A DNA stretch of 64,000 bases. Origin: Chiridota heheva (lineage: Eukaryota; Echinodermata; Holothuroidea; Apodida; Chiridotidae). The stretch lies in NCBI GenBank assembly GCA_020152595.1, contig JAIGNY010000132.1:62001-126000 (forward strand), written 5' to 3'. The notes beneath the pieces were generated by a model. The model saw only the letters and a program-made list of their open reading frames with translations, was not told the origin of the DNA and searched no databases. Of this stretch, positions 45,332 to 56,399 are shown piece after piece (within the stretch, counting starts at the first letter, position 1; every line of letters starts with the position of its first letter). Position numbers and translations under genes: made by a program.

Positions 45332-48300
45332 CACTGTGGACAACATCAACAATTGGCTACTGTTACATGATAAGTACCTGGGAATTCGAAAGCTGTTTTG
45401 AGCAACCCGTTTCAATGGTAAATATGTCGCTGTCAGACTCGATTTTATTACATAGAACTGTATGTGTGCTGTTTTCTAATTGCAATATTTTACCCGAGTT
45501 ATTAAGTAGATTAAAAACATTGAATATACTGTCAGAATCATGTCATGGACACGAAATTCACTCACATCCCTCAATTTGTTATTTTAACAAGACCCGCCGT
45601 AAACGCCTTAGAGGGAAAAGAGGGAATCGCGGGGGACAAAAACGTAGAATTCGTACTATTATCTCATCTCACCAGCCCGCTCATACTTACAGTAATGTGC
45701 AAATGTAAATAATCTTGTCAAAATTCCGCCTGGATGTAAGAAGTAACTAGATATAAACATCTGGAATGCTCAATCATTGTGCAATAAAACTGTGACAATC
45801 TATGACTATATCCTCGATTCTGATGTGGTCATCTTAATTATTTGTGAATCTTGGCTTGGTGAAGAAAATCCTGTGGTGATTGGAGAGTGCACACCATCTG
45901 GGTATTTCCTTTTGAACTACCCCTGAATTGGTGATAAACACAGTGGCATTGCTTTAATTTACAAATCTCATTTGAAACTGAGCATTTAACCTTTTGCAGT
46001 TAATCTAATATGTACACAACTTTTGAACTTGCATGTGTGGCTGACATTGACAAGACATTTCATCTTGATGCTATATATCGCCCCCCCTCCCCCCCCCACC
46101 TTCTCATAGGAATGGCTTTACTGTAGCCAAATTCCATGTAGAATTTGAACATTTTTTGTGTGACTTAGAAAATATGCCTGAAAAGCATTTGATTATGGGT
46201 GATTTAAACATTCACGTTGATGATCCAAGTAAACCTGAAGTTTTGCGATATTTAGCTCTGCTTTCTAAACATAATCTCCACCAGTTTGTTGACAGGCCTA
46301 CTCAAGAGGTCCGGTCATATTCTTGATCATGTGATCTGTGGACTTGTTGGTAGAATGCAATGTATCTCCCAACTTATATGGTTCCGATCATTACATGATT
46401 GAATGCTCAATAAATAAGCTGAAACCTGCACCAGAAAGGAAAGCTGTCACAATAAAAAAAATTAATGATCTCGATCTAGGTGTTTTCAAGATTAACCTTA
46501 TTTAAGAGCTTAGCGGTCTCAATATGTTGAAAGATCCAAATGTTCAAGCTACCGAGTATAATACAAGGGTGCGCAGAGTTCTTGACAAACACTGTCCGGA
46601 GCAGACACGATTTCAACGAACGATTAAATGTCCTAAATGGTTCAACGATGATGTCCGGTCGGCCCGAACAAAACGCCGCAAATATGAGCGTAAGTGGAGA
46701 AAAACCCTCAGTGATACTGATTGCTTGAAATATCTTGAGCAAAATATAGTTGTAAATGAACTTATTGTTTAATCCAAAACAGGGCATTTCAAAGGTGTTT
46801 TGGCAAATGCTGATGCAAAGACAATGTACCGTACAGTTAACTCACTTCTCAATAGTTCCACCAAGGCTTTACCAATCTGCCGCTCAAATGAAACTCTCAG
46901 TAATAATTTTGCCAATTTTTTTACAGAGAAAGTGGCAAAAATAAGGTCTGAACTTGACGTTGAATGTGTTAATGTAAATATATCTTTTCTTGATACCAGT
47001 AAACAATGTAATGATGATGTATTTCTGCTTGATTCTGAAGATGATTTGATGATTGCTGATTTACAGTATATGCACAGTAATGATATCTTTGCAAATTTCC
47101 ACCCTGTAGATGAAGCTGAGATTCTACATATCATTTCTAAGATCCCAAACAAGACCAGTTCTCTTGACCCACTGCCCACTTGGCTCTTGAAGGAATGTGT
47201 TGACATAGTAGCTCCTATAATCATGTCTCTTGCAAATAATTCATTTTTATCTGGTTGTTTTCCATCCATTCTTAGGAACGCAATTATTTCTCCTCTTATC
47301 AAGAAGCCCACCCTCAATCCGGACGTTTTGAAAAATTATCTACCCGTCTTCAATCTTCCCACCCTTGGCAAGATCCTTGAAAATCCAGCAGTCTCTAGGT
47401 TTATTGAATATCTTCATTTAAAACATCTTACTGAAGTTTTTCAATCTGCTTACAAACCGGCACATAGTACTGAAACTGCGTTATTGCATGTTAAGAACGA
47501 TATATTAAATGAGTTATATTCGGGTAGAGTTGTTTTACTTATACTTCTAGATATGTCTGCAGCCTTCGATACCACTGACCACACTATTCTTATAAACAGG
47601 CTTCAGTATGCGTATGGTATCAGAGGTTGTGTTTTGAACTGGTTTAGATCTTATCTAAGTGATCGCAAGAGTTCAGTTTGTATCTCTGGTAGTTATACTA
47701 CTGCCCATCCTCTGAAATATGGTGTTCTCCAAGGATCTGTTGCAGGTCCTCCGATCTTCAATGCCTATTCGCAGCCTGTTACCCGCATTATCAAACTCTT
47801 CAATGTTGCTTACCATATATATGCTGATGACACTCAGCTATATGTTAGCTTCGATCTTAAAAAGCCGGGTAATAGGGAAGCTCCCCAAGCTCGCTTGTCA
47901 AATTGCATTGCGGCGGTTAAAGACTGCATGCTTCGTAACAAACTTAGACTTAATGACACCAAAACTAAATTTTTGATCATTTCATCAAAAAAACAAATGC
48001 ATTCCATCAAGTCCATTGATTTAAGGATCTGTGGGTCTGTGATTGTTCCTTCATCTTCCGTTAAAAATGAAGGTATCATGTTTGAACCTTGTATGAATAT
48101 GAATATGAATTCCCAGGTCTCTTCAATATGTCGTACTGTTAATTTTCATTTGCGTAATATTTCGAGAATCAGACGGTACATTGATCAAAATACTTGTGCT
48201 CATGCAGTGCGATCTTTCGTCCTTTCTCGGCTGGATTATGGCAACTTCCTGCTTGGTGGCATATCACGTGCAAACCTTCAACACTTGCAAAGACTTCAAA

Positions 48301-48913
48301 ATCGTGCAGCGCGCATGATTTGTTCTGTTGATAGACGTACAAACGCTTCCCCCCTCTTGCGTGTTCTTCATTGGTTGCCCATCCAGCAGAGAATTGATTT
48401 CAAGATCGTACTGCATGTGTACAACTGCATTAAAAAAAAATGCACCTTCATACCTTCAAGAATTGCTGCATATTTATAAGCCTGGATGCGTTGGTCTAAG
48501 ATCTGCCAACAAGGATGTCACTCGCTTTGTGGTGCCAAGAACTAATCGTGTCAGTGGGGACTGCGCCTTTTTTGTCCTGGGACCACCTTTGTGGAATAAT
48601 CTACTCATTGCAATCCGTCAGGCTCAAACTGTTTATACTTTTAAGAAGGCCCTTAAGACTCATCTTTTTCCTACTGATTAAATTTCATGCTGCTATAATA
48701 TTTAATTTCTTGTTTTATTTATCTAGTTTTTTGTTTTATTTTTTTATCACTTCTTTCAAGCTTTTATATTGTCCTGCAAATGTTTTTAAAATTTTTGATA
48801 TTGTATATTAAGAGTTTGTCTATGTATTATCAATTTGATTGTAAAGCGCTTCAATCCACAGAGGGGCGCTATATAAATAAGTTCAATAATAATAATGATA
48901 ATAATAATAATGG
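45332..48913 (+). mobile_element. LINE retrotransposon (CR1/L2 group) inserted in the Polinton
   Basis: Plus-strand element of ~3.6 kb. An endonuclease region with several stops (MGDLNIHVDDP near 46200; GSDHYMIE near 46390) precedes a long reverse-transcriptase frame. The 3' end reads GTAAAGCGCTTCAA, GGGGCGCTATATAAATAA and an (AAT)n tail, typical of this group. TGTACGCATA (45322-45331) and TGTACACATA (48914-48923) flank it and may be the target duplication, with one CpG-type change. It splits the Polinton between the capsid gene and the basic protein gene. Confidence 0.85.
46800..48479 (+). CDS. LINE reverse transcriptase, long intact frame (559 codons)
   Basis: This is the reverse-transcriptase part of the LINE. 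Visible motifs in order: ILHIISKIPNKTSSLDPLPT (fingers), FQSAYKPAHSTETALLHV, LLDMSAAFDTTDH (first catalytic Asp), GVLQGSVAGP, YADDTQLY (catalytic Asp pair), then SRLDYGNFLLGGI and LQRLQNRAARMI (thumb). The frame closes with LHWLPIQQRIDFK and a frameshifted tail continuing at 48328-48681. The endonuclease upstream is broken by stops, so the element as a whole is dead although this frame is intact. Confidence 0.9.
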   Translation: MANADAKTMYRTVNSLLNSSTKALPICRSNETLSNNFANFFTEKVAKIRSELDVECVNVNISFLDTSKQCNDDVFLLDSEDDLMIADLQYMHSNDIFANFHPVDEAEILHIISKIPNKTSSLDPLPTWLLKECVDIVAPIIMSLANNSFLSGCFPSILRNAIISPLIKKPTLNPDVLKNYLPVFNLPTLGKILENPAVSRFIEYLHLKHLTEVFQSAYKPAHSTETALLHVKNDILNELYSGRVVLLILLDMSAAFDTTDHTILINRLQYAYGIRGCVLNWFRSYLSDRKSSVCISGSYTTAHPLKYGVLQGSVAGPPIFNAYSQPVTRIIKLFNVAYHIYADDTQLYVSFDLKKPGNREAPQARLSNCIAAVKDCMLRNKLRLNDTKTKFLIISSKKQMHSIKSIDLRICGSVIVPSSSVKNEGIMFEPCMNMNMNSQVSSICRTVNFHLRNISRIRRYIDQNTCAHAVRSFVLSRLDYGNFLLGGISRANLQHLQRLQNRAARMICSVDRRTNASPLLRVLHWLPIQQRIDFKIVLHVYNCIKKKCTFIPSRIAAYL

Positions 48914-49060
48914 TGTACACATAGGTGTGAGAGGAGACGGGAGTAGAGGCGATGCTAGTCTCGGTGTTGAACGTTTACGAGGTCTCTTCTTCTTCTTTTT
49001 CTTTTTTTCTATCATGGATCACTGTCTTTGACGTGGAAAAAGTGTTTACAATTTGTCACT

Positions 49061-49671
49061 TTATGCTGAGTAATGCGATGCGGGAGTGTACGACGAAACA
49101 GGAGAGAATGCGAGTTGTCGATGCACGAGGGACTTCAGATGCGAATCACTTAACCTAGAAGAATTGCCCCAACCACTGCTGCTCCGACAACGACTGCTAC
49201 TCTTACTACTAGTAGGTGTCGATGGAGTTCTTCTTCTGAACGATAACTTCAGCACTTTTCGGCCGCATGTCGGACGAGATGGTTTCTTCATCGTATCTTC
49301 CGTGGTAATGACGGTTCGTGTTCGTGCCGTACGGTTTATAACACTTTTCCCATGTCCTCTTTGTCCTCCTCCTCCGCCTATCTGTTGGGACAATGCCTCT
49401 TTGGGACGCGTCATGGCTTTTCGTTTCATATGTCGACCTGCTTCTCTCGCTCTGCGAGGGGCTGATTGTTTGATGTTTTCTCTGGCCATAACGTCTCCTA
49501 GAATACTGGCTCCCGTGGTCAAAACCTCTTTTACAACTTCTTTACCTAAACTCATGGTTCCTTTCTTGAGGAACGGTATGGCCATCCTAACAATCCGGAA
49601 AGCATTCTAACGAGACCGTAGCCTCTTTGATTTCCTGGCCTGATAAACACGAGTAGACGTCCGTCGGCCAT
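49061..49671 (-). pseudogene. Polinton small basic virion-type protein (PX-like)
   Basis: It starts MADGRLLVFIRPGNQRGYG at 49671. A frame shift near 49613 leads to AFRIVRMAIPFLKKGTMSLG, KEVLTTGASILGDVMA and SAPRRAREAGRHMKRKAM, then a basic Arg/Ser/Gly-rich tail. Small basic proteins with a G.G..LKKG..LGKEVL.TG segment are regular Polinton residents near the capsid genes. The role is presumed structural or DNA-binding. The CR1/L2-type LINE inserted just beyond its end. Confidence 0.65.
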
Positions 49672-49779
49672 GATGTTTGATCTTCGTCTTGAGCGATAAT
49701 GAATAATACGACGTTTGCGGCAACATTATATATCTCTCCCTACAAGGAACGTTGTTGACTAAAATGCAGCCTGACGATT

Positions 49780-50484
49780 GATCTTTCTGTTGTGAAAGGT
49801 ATTTTTGCCCTATCCGTCATGGATAACGATTTTGATCGAATCGATGGAATTTCGCTTTACGGGATGATAGGCGATGATCGGTGGTGCCACGTCGACGGCC
49901 TGACCCCAAAATTTTGATAACAGCACTCCAAAATGTTGTAACAACGGCACTTCTTGATCACCTACGGTTTGAGGAGTAATGATGTCGGTGTACAGAAACA
50001 GGTGTTCGATATTCTCCGTCTTCCAAAGATAATGGGTGGTTATCGTATTCTGTGTAAAATTGCAAGGATCCTCACATCCGAAACTTTGGCATATTTGTCC
50101 ACAAAGTGTTACAACGTGTCCACTGTTTGCTCCCATTCTCACATGTCCTTTGTAAGTGGGGGTCCGTCCAATATTAAACATATTTTGGTGTGAATTAGGC
50201 AAGTAATTTTTTGCTAAAAGCAATGCAAAAGTCACTTCTCTCAAGGGCTGCAAGTCGACCTTCACTTCATTTCTCTTGCTTGCCGCCCGATAAGAACATT
50301 AACTTGTCTCGTTACAGATTTGGTACCACGAATAAGGGTAGCTGAAACTTGCTAATCCGACTCCCCATATGCCATCGAGATGTAGGGGTCTTGAAAGAAT
50401 GTTTCGAAATCCCGTCACTGTGTTTTGTGGATAAACGTTCATGGAGCCATTGCTCGGCAGAGTCACGTAAAACGATTTGGCCAT
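49780..50484 (-). pseudogene. Polinton minor capsid protein (penton-like)
   Basis: It begins MAKSFYVTLPSNGSMNVYPQ at 50484, continues WGVGLASFSYPYSWY, and then has a stop near 50299. The frame from 50265 carries HLFLYTDIITPQTVGDQ and IIAYHPVKRNSIDSIKIVIH, ending in a TGA near 49810 just before the expected end. This is the single-jelly-roll penton protein of Polintons. Only two stops interrupt it. A partial duplicate of its C-terminus lies directly upstream. Confidence 0.85.
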
Positions 50485-50539
50485 GGTAACGTCTAGAGCG
50501 TTAATGAAAAGAACGACGTCGACGGTAGCAATATATCTC

Positions 50540-50823
50540 TCCTACAAGGAACGTTGTTGACGAAAATGCAATTTGACAATTGATCTCCCTGATGTAAATG
50601 GTATTTTTTGCCCCGTTTTGTCGCGGATAACGATTTGAATCGAATCGATAAGGTTTCGGTTAACAGGATGGTAGGCAATGATCAATGGTGTGTTCTCTAC
50701 GGCTTGGCCTCGAACGTCTAATGCCAAAACTCCGAATTGTTCCAGCAAAGGTACTTCTTGATTTAGCCATTGTAACGTCTCACAGTCGAATGATGGTATT
50801 GTCACTTTATAATTTACCAACAT
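50540..50823 (-). pseudogene. Partial duplicate of the penton-like C-terminus
   Basis: It reads NQEVPLLEQFGVLALDVRGQ, then IIAYHPVNRNLIDSIQIVIR, KIPFTSGRSIVKLHFRQQ and a stop. It parallels 49980-49760 and keeps the C-terminus that the complete gene has lost. The sequence after its stop (GAGAGATATAT onward) also resembles that after the downstream gene, so gene end plus spacer were duplicated together. It is joined directly behind the integrase chromodomain. Confidence 0.75.
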
Positions 50824-51960
50824 CGGTGACCCAACTGTTGAATTTGGAAGGGTAACCGTACCATTTTACCAGATATTCTTTCGTTCCGTCTTTACGTTTT
50901 CTTATCTTCTCGATTTAATAAACAGCATCTTTTTTTTTTTTTTACTGACCTTTAGTAATTCCTCTTGATGAAAGGTACTGGCCACTTCTTTTCCTTCGCG
51001 ATCTTTAACCGCATACGCGACGGGTTGACAGCGGATCACTTTGCCGATTACAAATACTTCTTCAGTCCATCGTGGCAGATAGCCTATGCGAAACAGTCGT
51101 GTGACCATGCTCAAACGAACGACGTCTGCTGTTTGTAAGGTTACATCTTTCTTCTTCTTCTTCTTTAATGATTTACTGTATAAAGCTTCCTAGACCTCCA
51201 ATTCATTGCGCTAGTGGACATTTTCCGGAGCCCGTCTGATGCTGCGATGACGAGCACCGTTGTAGGCGACAAGAAGTTTGGGTAACACGTCGATGTATTT
51301 GTGACAGCTGTTTGCGGTAAAGTAGCGCCACATTCAAGTTTTGAGCGTACGGTTAAATCTTTCCACCGTGCTGGCTTTGATTTCGTTTTCTGTCGAGAAG
51401 AGTTTTACACCTTGTTCTTTCAAATAGGTCTGTACTTGACATTTATAGAATTTGGTTAATTTGTCTGTCTGCAGCTTCCGCGGTAACCGCCCTAAATCTT
51501 TGAACAACTTTTTGAATGCAGTCAAAAGCGATACTCCTGATTTGTTTTTGAGAGGTAATGCCCATGCGAATTTGGAAAATACGTTTAAACATTTCAACAA
51601 CCATTTTGTCCCTTTGTTAAACCTTGCGTAAGCACTGAGATCGACGAGATTGGCTTGCCATTGATTGTCGATACCATTTACGATAACTCTGTTTCTATCG
51701 TACTTATGTTTCAAAGTTTTGTGTAAAGTGTACGTGTCTTGTTTTGCAAGCCACGTTCGTACCACCATTCGTTTTAGATTCAAAAACCGTTTCTTGGCCG
51801 CGGCGTACATGCTGTCGGCTCCTGCGAAGCCAGCGGGATGCGACAGATTGTAGTAGATTTCTCTTAGTATTTCTTCCATCGTTGGTGACACCACGTTCTG
51901 AATCACAGTCCACCGCAACAAGCGCTGACACAGTTGATGTTTTTTTTATTGAATTGCGTA
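50824..51960 (-). pseudogene. Polinton integrase (DDE, with chromodomain)
   Basis: The retroviral-type integrase core is read from about 51921: NLVDLSAYARF (first Asp), LQTDKLTKF (second Asp), ENEIKASTVERFNRTLK (Glu). A stop follows at 51334, then LLVAYNGARHRSIRRAPENV and another stop near 51210. The C-terminal part has a beta-barrel segment (FRIGYLPRWTEEVF, 51110-50960) and a chromodomain (KEYLVKWYGYPSKFNSW, about 50870). All three catalytic acids are retained. The enzyme would insert the element into host DNA; here it is broken by two stops. Confidence 0.88.
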
Positions 51961-52199
51961 AGGTTACCCAAGATAATGCTGTACCTGCCATATCGGTTTC
52001 TGTTCTGTTTCTGTTCTCTCTAAGAAAAGTTCTTGGCATATACATTGGTGTTTCCTCTTCTTCTTCACGAGTCATTGGGATTTCTTCTTCCACAGGAATA
52101 TCTTCTTTCTCAACGTCTCCCGTCTGATTTAATCATCGAAGTCGTTTCCACATCTCTCTATTACCGACCAAGTCGGGGGAGCAGATGAGGCTATGGATG
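51961..52199. other. Gap between the divergent integrase and polymerase genes
   Basis: A short region from which integrase (minus) and polymerase (plus) diverge. An acidic minus-strand frame (MTREEEEETPMYMPR) overlaps the integrase start in another frame and may be its displaced N-terminus. No clear TATA box was found. Confidence 0.4.
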
Positions 52200-54896
52200 T
52201 CAATCAACACGACGATGATGAAAAACTTACCGTCGAGAGTTGCTATCGTATCGTGGACCCGAAGACGCCATATTCCCAAATATAACTCGGAGGCAAATGA
52301 ACACGTTGTGCGGTTCGACGGGGAAAGAATTGGGCAACTTGCCAACCAACATGAGAACGTCATCAACGTATTGCATGCTGTTTTCGAAAATCTCATCAAA
52401 CGGCTGGTAGAAGGTTTTGCTGCTCAATATCTAGGGGTTTCGGATTCATTCACCCAGTCTAGAGTAACCGATATGGGTTCAACTCATGCGTAGAGATCAA
52501 ATGAGCATATTTTTCGAGTTTTGCAATCAAAGACTGCTTTCGTGCTCAACGGAGACATTGAAATCAGAGTGATTCACATCGAGATGCCTCAAGGAAGTGG
52601 ACTTACCAACATAAAAGACTGGACTCTGAAAAAACGCTCTATCGTCCGTATTGCAGACAAAGATCACCTCTGTCTAGCCCGAGCTCTAGTGACCGCCAAA
52701 GCCCGCATCGACAAGGAGAACGATAACGCCGTCAACTGGGAAAACATTCGTCACGGTTTTGGTGAGCAAACAAGACTCACCAGAGAGTTACACAAACAAG
52801 CCGGCGTTGCCTTGGCTCCTTGTAGATTGGAAGAAGTAGAGCGTCTTCAAGCCATAATACCCGATTACCAAGTGAATGTCGTTACATCAAACCCACACAA
52901 CTTGTTTCTATTCAGGGGACGTCCTCGTTCGAAAAAACTTCATCTTTTCTACCATGATAATCATTTTGATGTTGTCACCTCACTTCCTGGACTACTGAAT
53001 ACACTGTAACATTTGTGAAAAAGGGTAAGAAGTCTTTGACCACCATCGTTGCCATAAGGTTTGTAAATGTTGTTTCAATGCAACAAAAGAGGAATGCCAG
53101 TTGACCGAATGGATACATTGTAAAGATTGCGACCGATCCTTCAAAAGTCCGACATGTTTTACTAATCACAAGAGGATCCTGAAAAGAAGCAAAGTCACGA
53201 TCAAACGTAAAACCAAAATAACACCACGCTCGATCTGTCAACGCATCTGTCGTTGTACTACTTGTGGAGTAACTTTCAAAGGGCAGCACAAATGTGGTCA
53301 ACTTTACTGCAGAAACTGTGAGAGTCACCAACCATACGATCATCTTTGTTACATGCAAAAGATCAAAGGAGAAAGAGGAGGAGGAGAGGTAATTATCGAC
53401 GACAAAGAAGCTCGTGATATTCTCTGCCTGGAAGACGAGCCAATGAAGGAAAAGAACCTTCCTCTGAAATACACCTTTTTCTATTTTAAAAGCATGCAGG
53501 AAGACAAGCTCAACCACGGAGGATATTTACACGTGCCAAACTGTTGTGTAGCACATCGTGTTTGCTTGACCTGTATCCAAAATAAAAATATTCAAAAAGA
53601 TTGTGTATCATGTGGCAAACGAGAGCATGTCTTCTCAGGAAGAAACACTCAAAAATACTTTTGCAGTTGGTTGCTTTCTTCAGAAAACAAAGGGAGCACA
53701 GCCATCGCTCACAACATGAAAGGATACGACGATCATTTTATTCTCGATCACATGAATAACATTGGAATGTTCCCCAACGTTGTGATGATTGGAGCCAAGC
53801 TGATGAGCATCGATTTAAAAGAAAAAGCCAGGAACAAGAAAAAGAAAGATGTCACAACCCTAAGGATCATCAAATCGTGTAACTTCATTCCGGCTCATCT
53901 CTCTTCTTTGCCCAAGACGTTTGGGTTGACCGAAAAGAAGAAGGGTTATTTCCCGTATTATTTCAACACTCAGCTTTATGAAAACTACATCGGTCCTTGG
54001 CCTGCAGTCGAAAACTACGATCCCAATCACATGAAACCTGCTCAATACAACGCTTTTTTCGCGTAGTACGAAGAACAGAAGAACAAGACTTTTGACATGG
54101 CTTGTAAAATGTACCAGTGCTGTTGAAGCAATGTAGAACTACTCCAGCTAGAATGTTTGCGTTTCCGAAAAGAGTTTGTTGAAACTACGGGCGAAGATCC
54201 CTTCGCAAAATGCATCATTATTTCCATGGCCTGCATGCGCATGTTTCGACAAAAGTTCCTTCATACCGATACGATCACCCTGGTTCCTCATTCGAGGTAC
54301 GAGAACGACATACAATCAGCGAGACCTGTAAACGAGACTGACTGAACAACAAAGGTCTTCGAGAAGGCTGGAAACTGGTGGAAATCTGGGAATGCGAGTT
54401 CCGAGACGAAATGGAGAGAGACCCGCAGATGAAAGACTTCGTCGATAACCTGAAACTGAGCAAACCTCTCCGACCCCAAGATGCATTCTTTGGTGGACGG
54501 ACCAATGCCATCAAGCTTCATGTAGTCATCAAAGAAGACGAACAAATCAAATACGTCGCCGTTTGCTCGCTCTACCCTTACGCCAACAAGTATTGTAAAT
54601 ACCTTATCGGTCATCCGGATATCATCACAACCCCGGACACCACCGACGTACGTAACTGATCAAATGCAGTCTTGCCTCTTCGTGGTCTGTACCATCCAGC
54701 ACTCCCGATCCGATGTCAAGGAAAACTCATGTTTCCGTTGTGTGCCACCTGTGCAGAACTCTGGCAAAAGACGATGTAAACACGCTGATGAACAACGAGC
54801 GCTTCACGGGACGTGGGTGAGCTGCGAGTTACAGAAAGCCGTAGCCATGGGATACGAGGTGTTATATATCGACAAGGTGTGGCATTTCAAGGAGAC

Positions 54897-55334
54897 GGTG
54901 CAGTATGTTTGTTTGTTTGATGAGGTCTTAACAGCACCACGACAACGAGGGTCAAATTGTGCCTGAGAGGTCAGATCATTTTAGAGGTGGAGAGAAAAGA
55001 AAACAAGGAAAAAATGAGAGAAATTCAAGAACAAAAGTCAGAAAGCTGTGATTGAGAGAGAAGGTGCATGGGTAAAACAAAACAAAGTAGGGAGGGGGGT
55101 GGAAGAGGAGAATCAAATATGGTTGTAAAGGGAAGCATGATAAAGGAAGAAGATAATTTTATCCGGAGGATTTTTTTGAAAGAACTCAGCAATTGAGTTG
55201 TAGGGAGCGAGGGAAGCTCTGGGAAGGTTGTACAGGGGGCAAGCAAGGAGAACGTGATGGATAGTGAGGATGCAGTGGCAATTGTTACAAATGGGTTGGG
55301 CGGGAACCAATAAGGAGGTGGGAGGTGCAGTATG
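54897..55334 (-). mobile_element. 5'-truncated LINE copy 3 in the polymerase gene
   Basis: The 416-bp insert (54908-55323) is the 3' end of the I-clade-like LINE seen at 12631 and 18727. It is flanked by the 11-bp duplication GGTGCAGTATG (54897-54907 and 55324-55334), and polymerase sequence continues on both sides. The Cys-His cluster (CNNCHCILTIHHVLLACPLY) is intact. The 3' tail is CAAA-like, as in copy 2. Confidence 0.93.
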
Positions 55335-55887
55335 ATCCTGAAACGGGAGAAGCTGGTTTGTTCACGACTATCAATACGTTTCTGAAAATGAAACAGGAAG
55401 CCAGCTGGTGGCCAGAAGGCTGAGAAACCAAAGAACAGCGTCGTCGGTACATCGACGAGTACGAGGCCTGCGAAAAGATCAGACTGGTCTATGCCAACAT
55501 CGAACAAGAACGAGGGAATGCCAGCGATGGCTAAACTGATGCTCAACTCCTTTTGGGGAAAGTTCGGACACCAAAGTGCACTTACCAAGACGGAATTGAT
55601 CAACACTCTTGAAAAATTCTACAAGCTGTTGACGGACAAATCGAAACAAGTGAAATACGTGCAGTTTCACGGCGAATTCACCGCCCGCATCCAATGGGTC
55701 AACACGAACAATACATCGAATTATCGCCCAACACAAACATTTTCAACGCGGCTTACACCACGGCTCACGCCAGTCTTAAACTATACAGCGGCCTCTACTT
55801 CGACACTGATTCCGTGATTTACGTCAGCCGGCCGGGAAACTACAATCACCCCTCGCCAACTTTCTCTGCAACATGACAGACGAGCTG

Positions 55888-55979
55888 GAGAAACCTTACA
55901 GTGCCGAAAGCTACATCACCGGGTTTGTTTCTGGAGAAACCTTACAGTGCCGGAAGCTACATAACCGGGTTTGTTTCTG
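55888..55979. repeat. 46-bp tandem duplication in the polymerase gene
   Basis: Two adjacent 46-bp units start at 55888 and 55934 (GAGAAACCTTACAGTGCCG...) and differ at two bases. As 46 is not a multiple of three, the duplication shifts the polymerase frame. Confidence 0.9.
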
Positions 55980-56194
55980 GAGGCCCAAAGAACTACGCTT
56001 ACAAAGTCTGTTTGGCCAGAACAGGCGCAGTCGTCGTGGGGGAGTGCAAAGTCAGAAGCATCACTTTGAACCATAACACCATTCAATCGGTCAACTTCGT
56101 GGCGATGATCAATATGGTAACGCACGTAGATCCTGGAAAAAGCCAAGCCTGGAAAGCAACGAAGAACTCATCGCCCCTGTCCATTATTCTCATA

Positions 56195-56372
56195 GCCTCA
56201 GGAGAGGGGATAGGCTTTTAGTCCTATCAAAGAGGCAGGAGAAATTGGAGTACCTAATGAGGTTGTAAACAGGGTTCTGGGTGTTGGTGAGGACTCTAAA
56301 AGCATAGGAGAGGCTAAGCTTTCTACATTTAAGTAGAAAGGGAGGTTCGTTGGCTTCAACTTATTAATGAAA
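56195..56372 (-). mobile_element. LINE fragment (I-clade-like, internal part)
   Basis: About 160 bp match 19913-20068 of LINE copy 2 (GGGGATAGG...TTTTAGTCCTATC through GTTGGCTTCAAC). It is not contiguous with copy 3 in LINE coordinates and lacks a 3' end, so it is a separate event or a remnant after deletion. It ends the recognisable polymerase sequence. Confidence 0.75.
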
Positions 56373-56399
56373 ACATCAGTTGGTAAATGAACTTGTCCC

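Larger units (their letters stand above)
52200..56194 (+). pseudogene. Polinton protein-primed DNA polymerase B
   Basis: Fragments in order: 52280-52440 (YNSEANEHVVRFDGERIGQL); 52521-53009; 53101-54066 with a Cys-rich zinc segment and the exonuclease domain (AHNMKGYDDHFILDHM); 54378-54659 (CSLYPYANKY); 55490-55600 (AKLMLNSFWGKFG, motif B); 55780-55860 (YFDTDSVIYVS, motif C). Two key positions are lost: the first exonuclease motif reads FFYFKSMQ, without its acids, and motif A reads VAVCSLYP, with Ala for the catalytic Asp. At least five frame breaks, a 46-bp duplication and a LINE insertion are also visible. The C-terminus is cut off by LINE sequence. Confidence 0.88.

Noticed and set aside
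21602-48913. CRISPR-like interpretation of the repeat arrays
   Set aside because: Arrays have no unique spacers, the genome is animal, and there are no cas genes.
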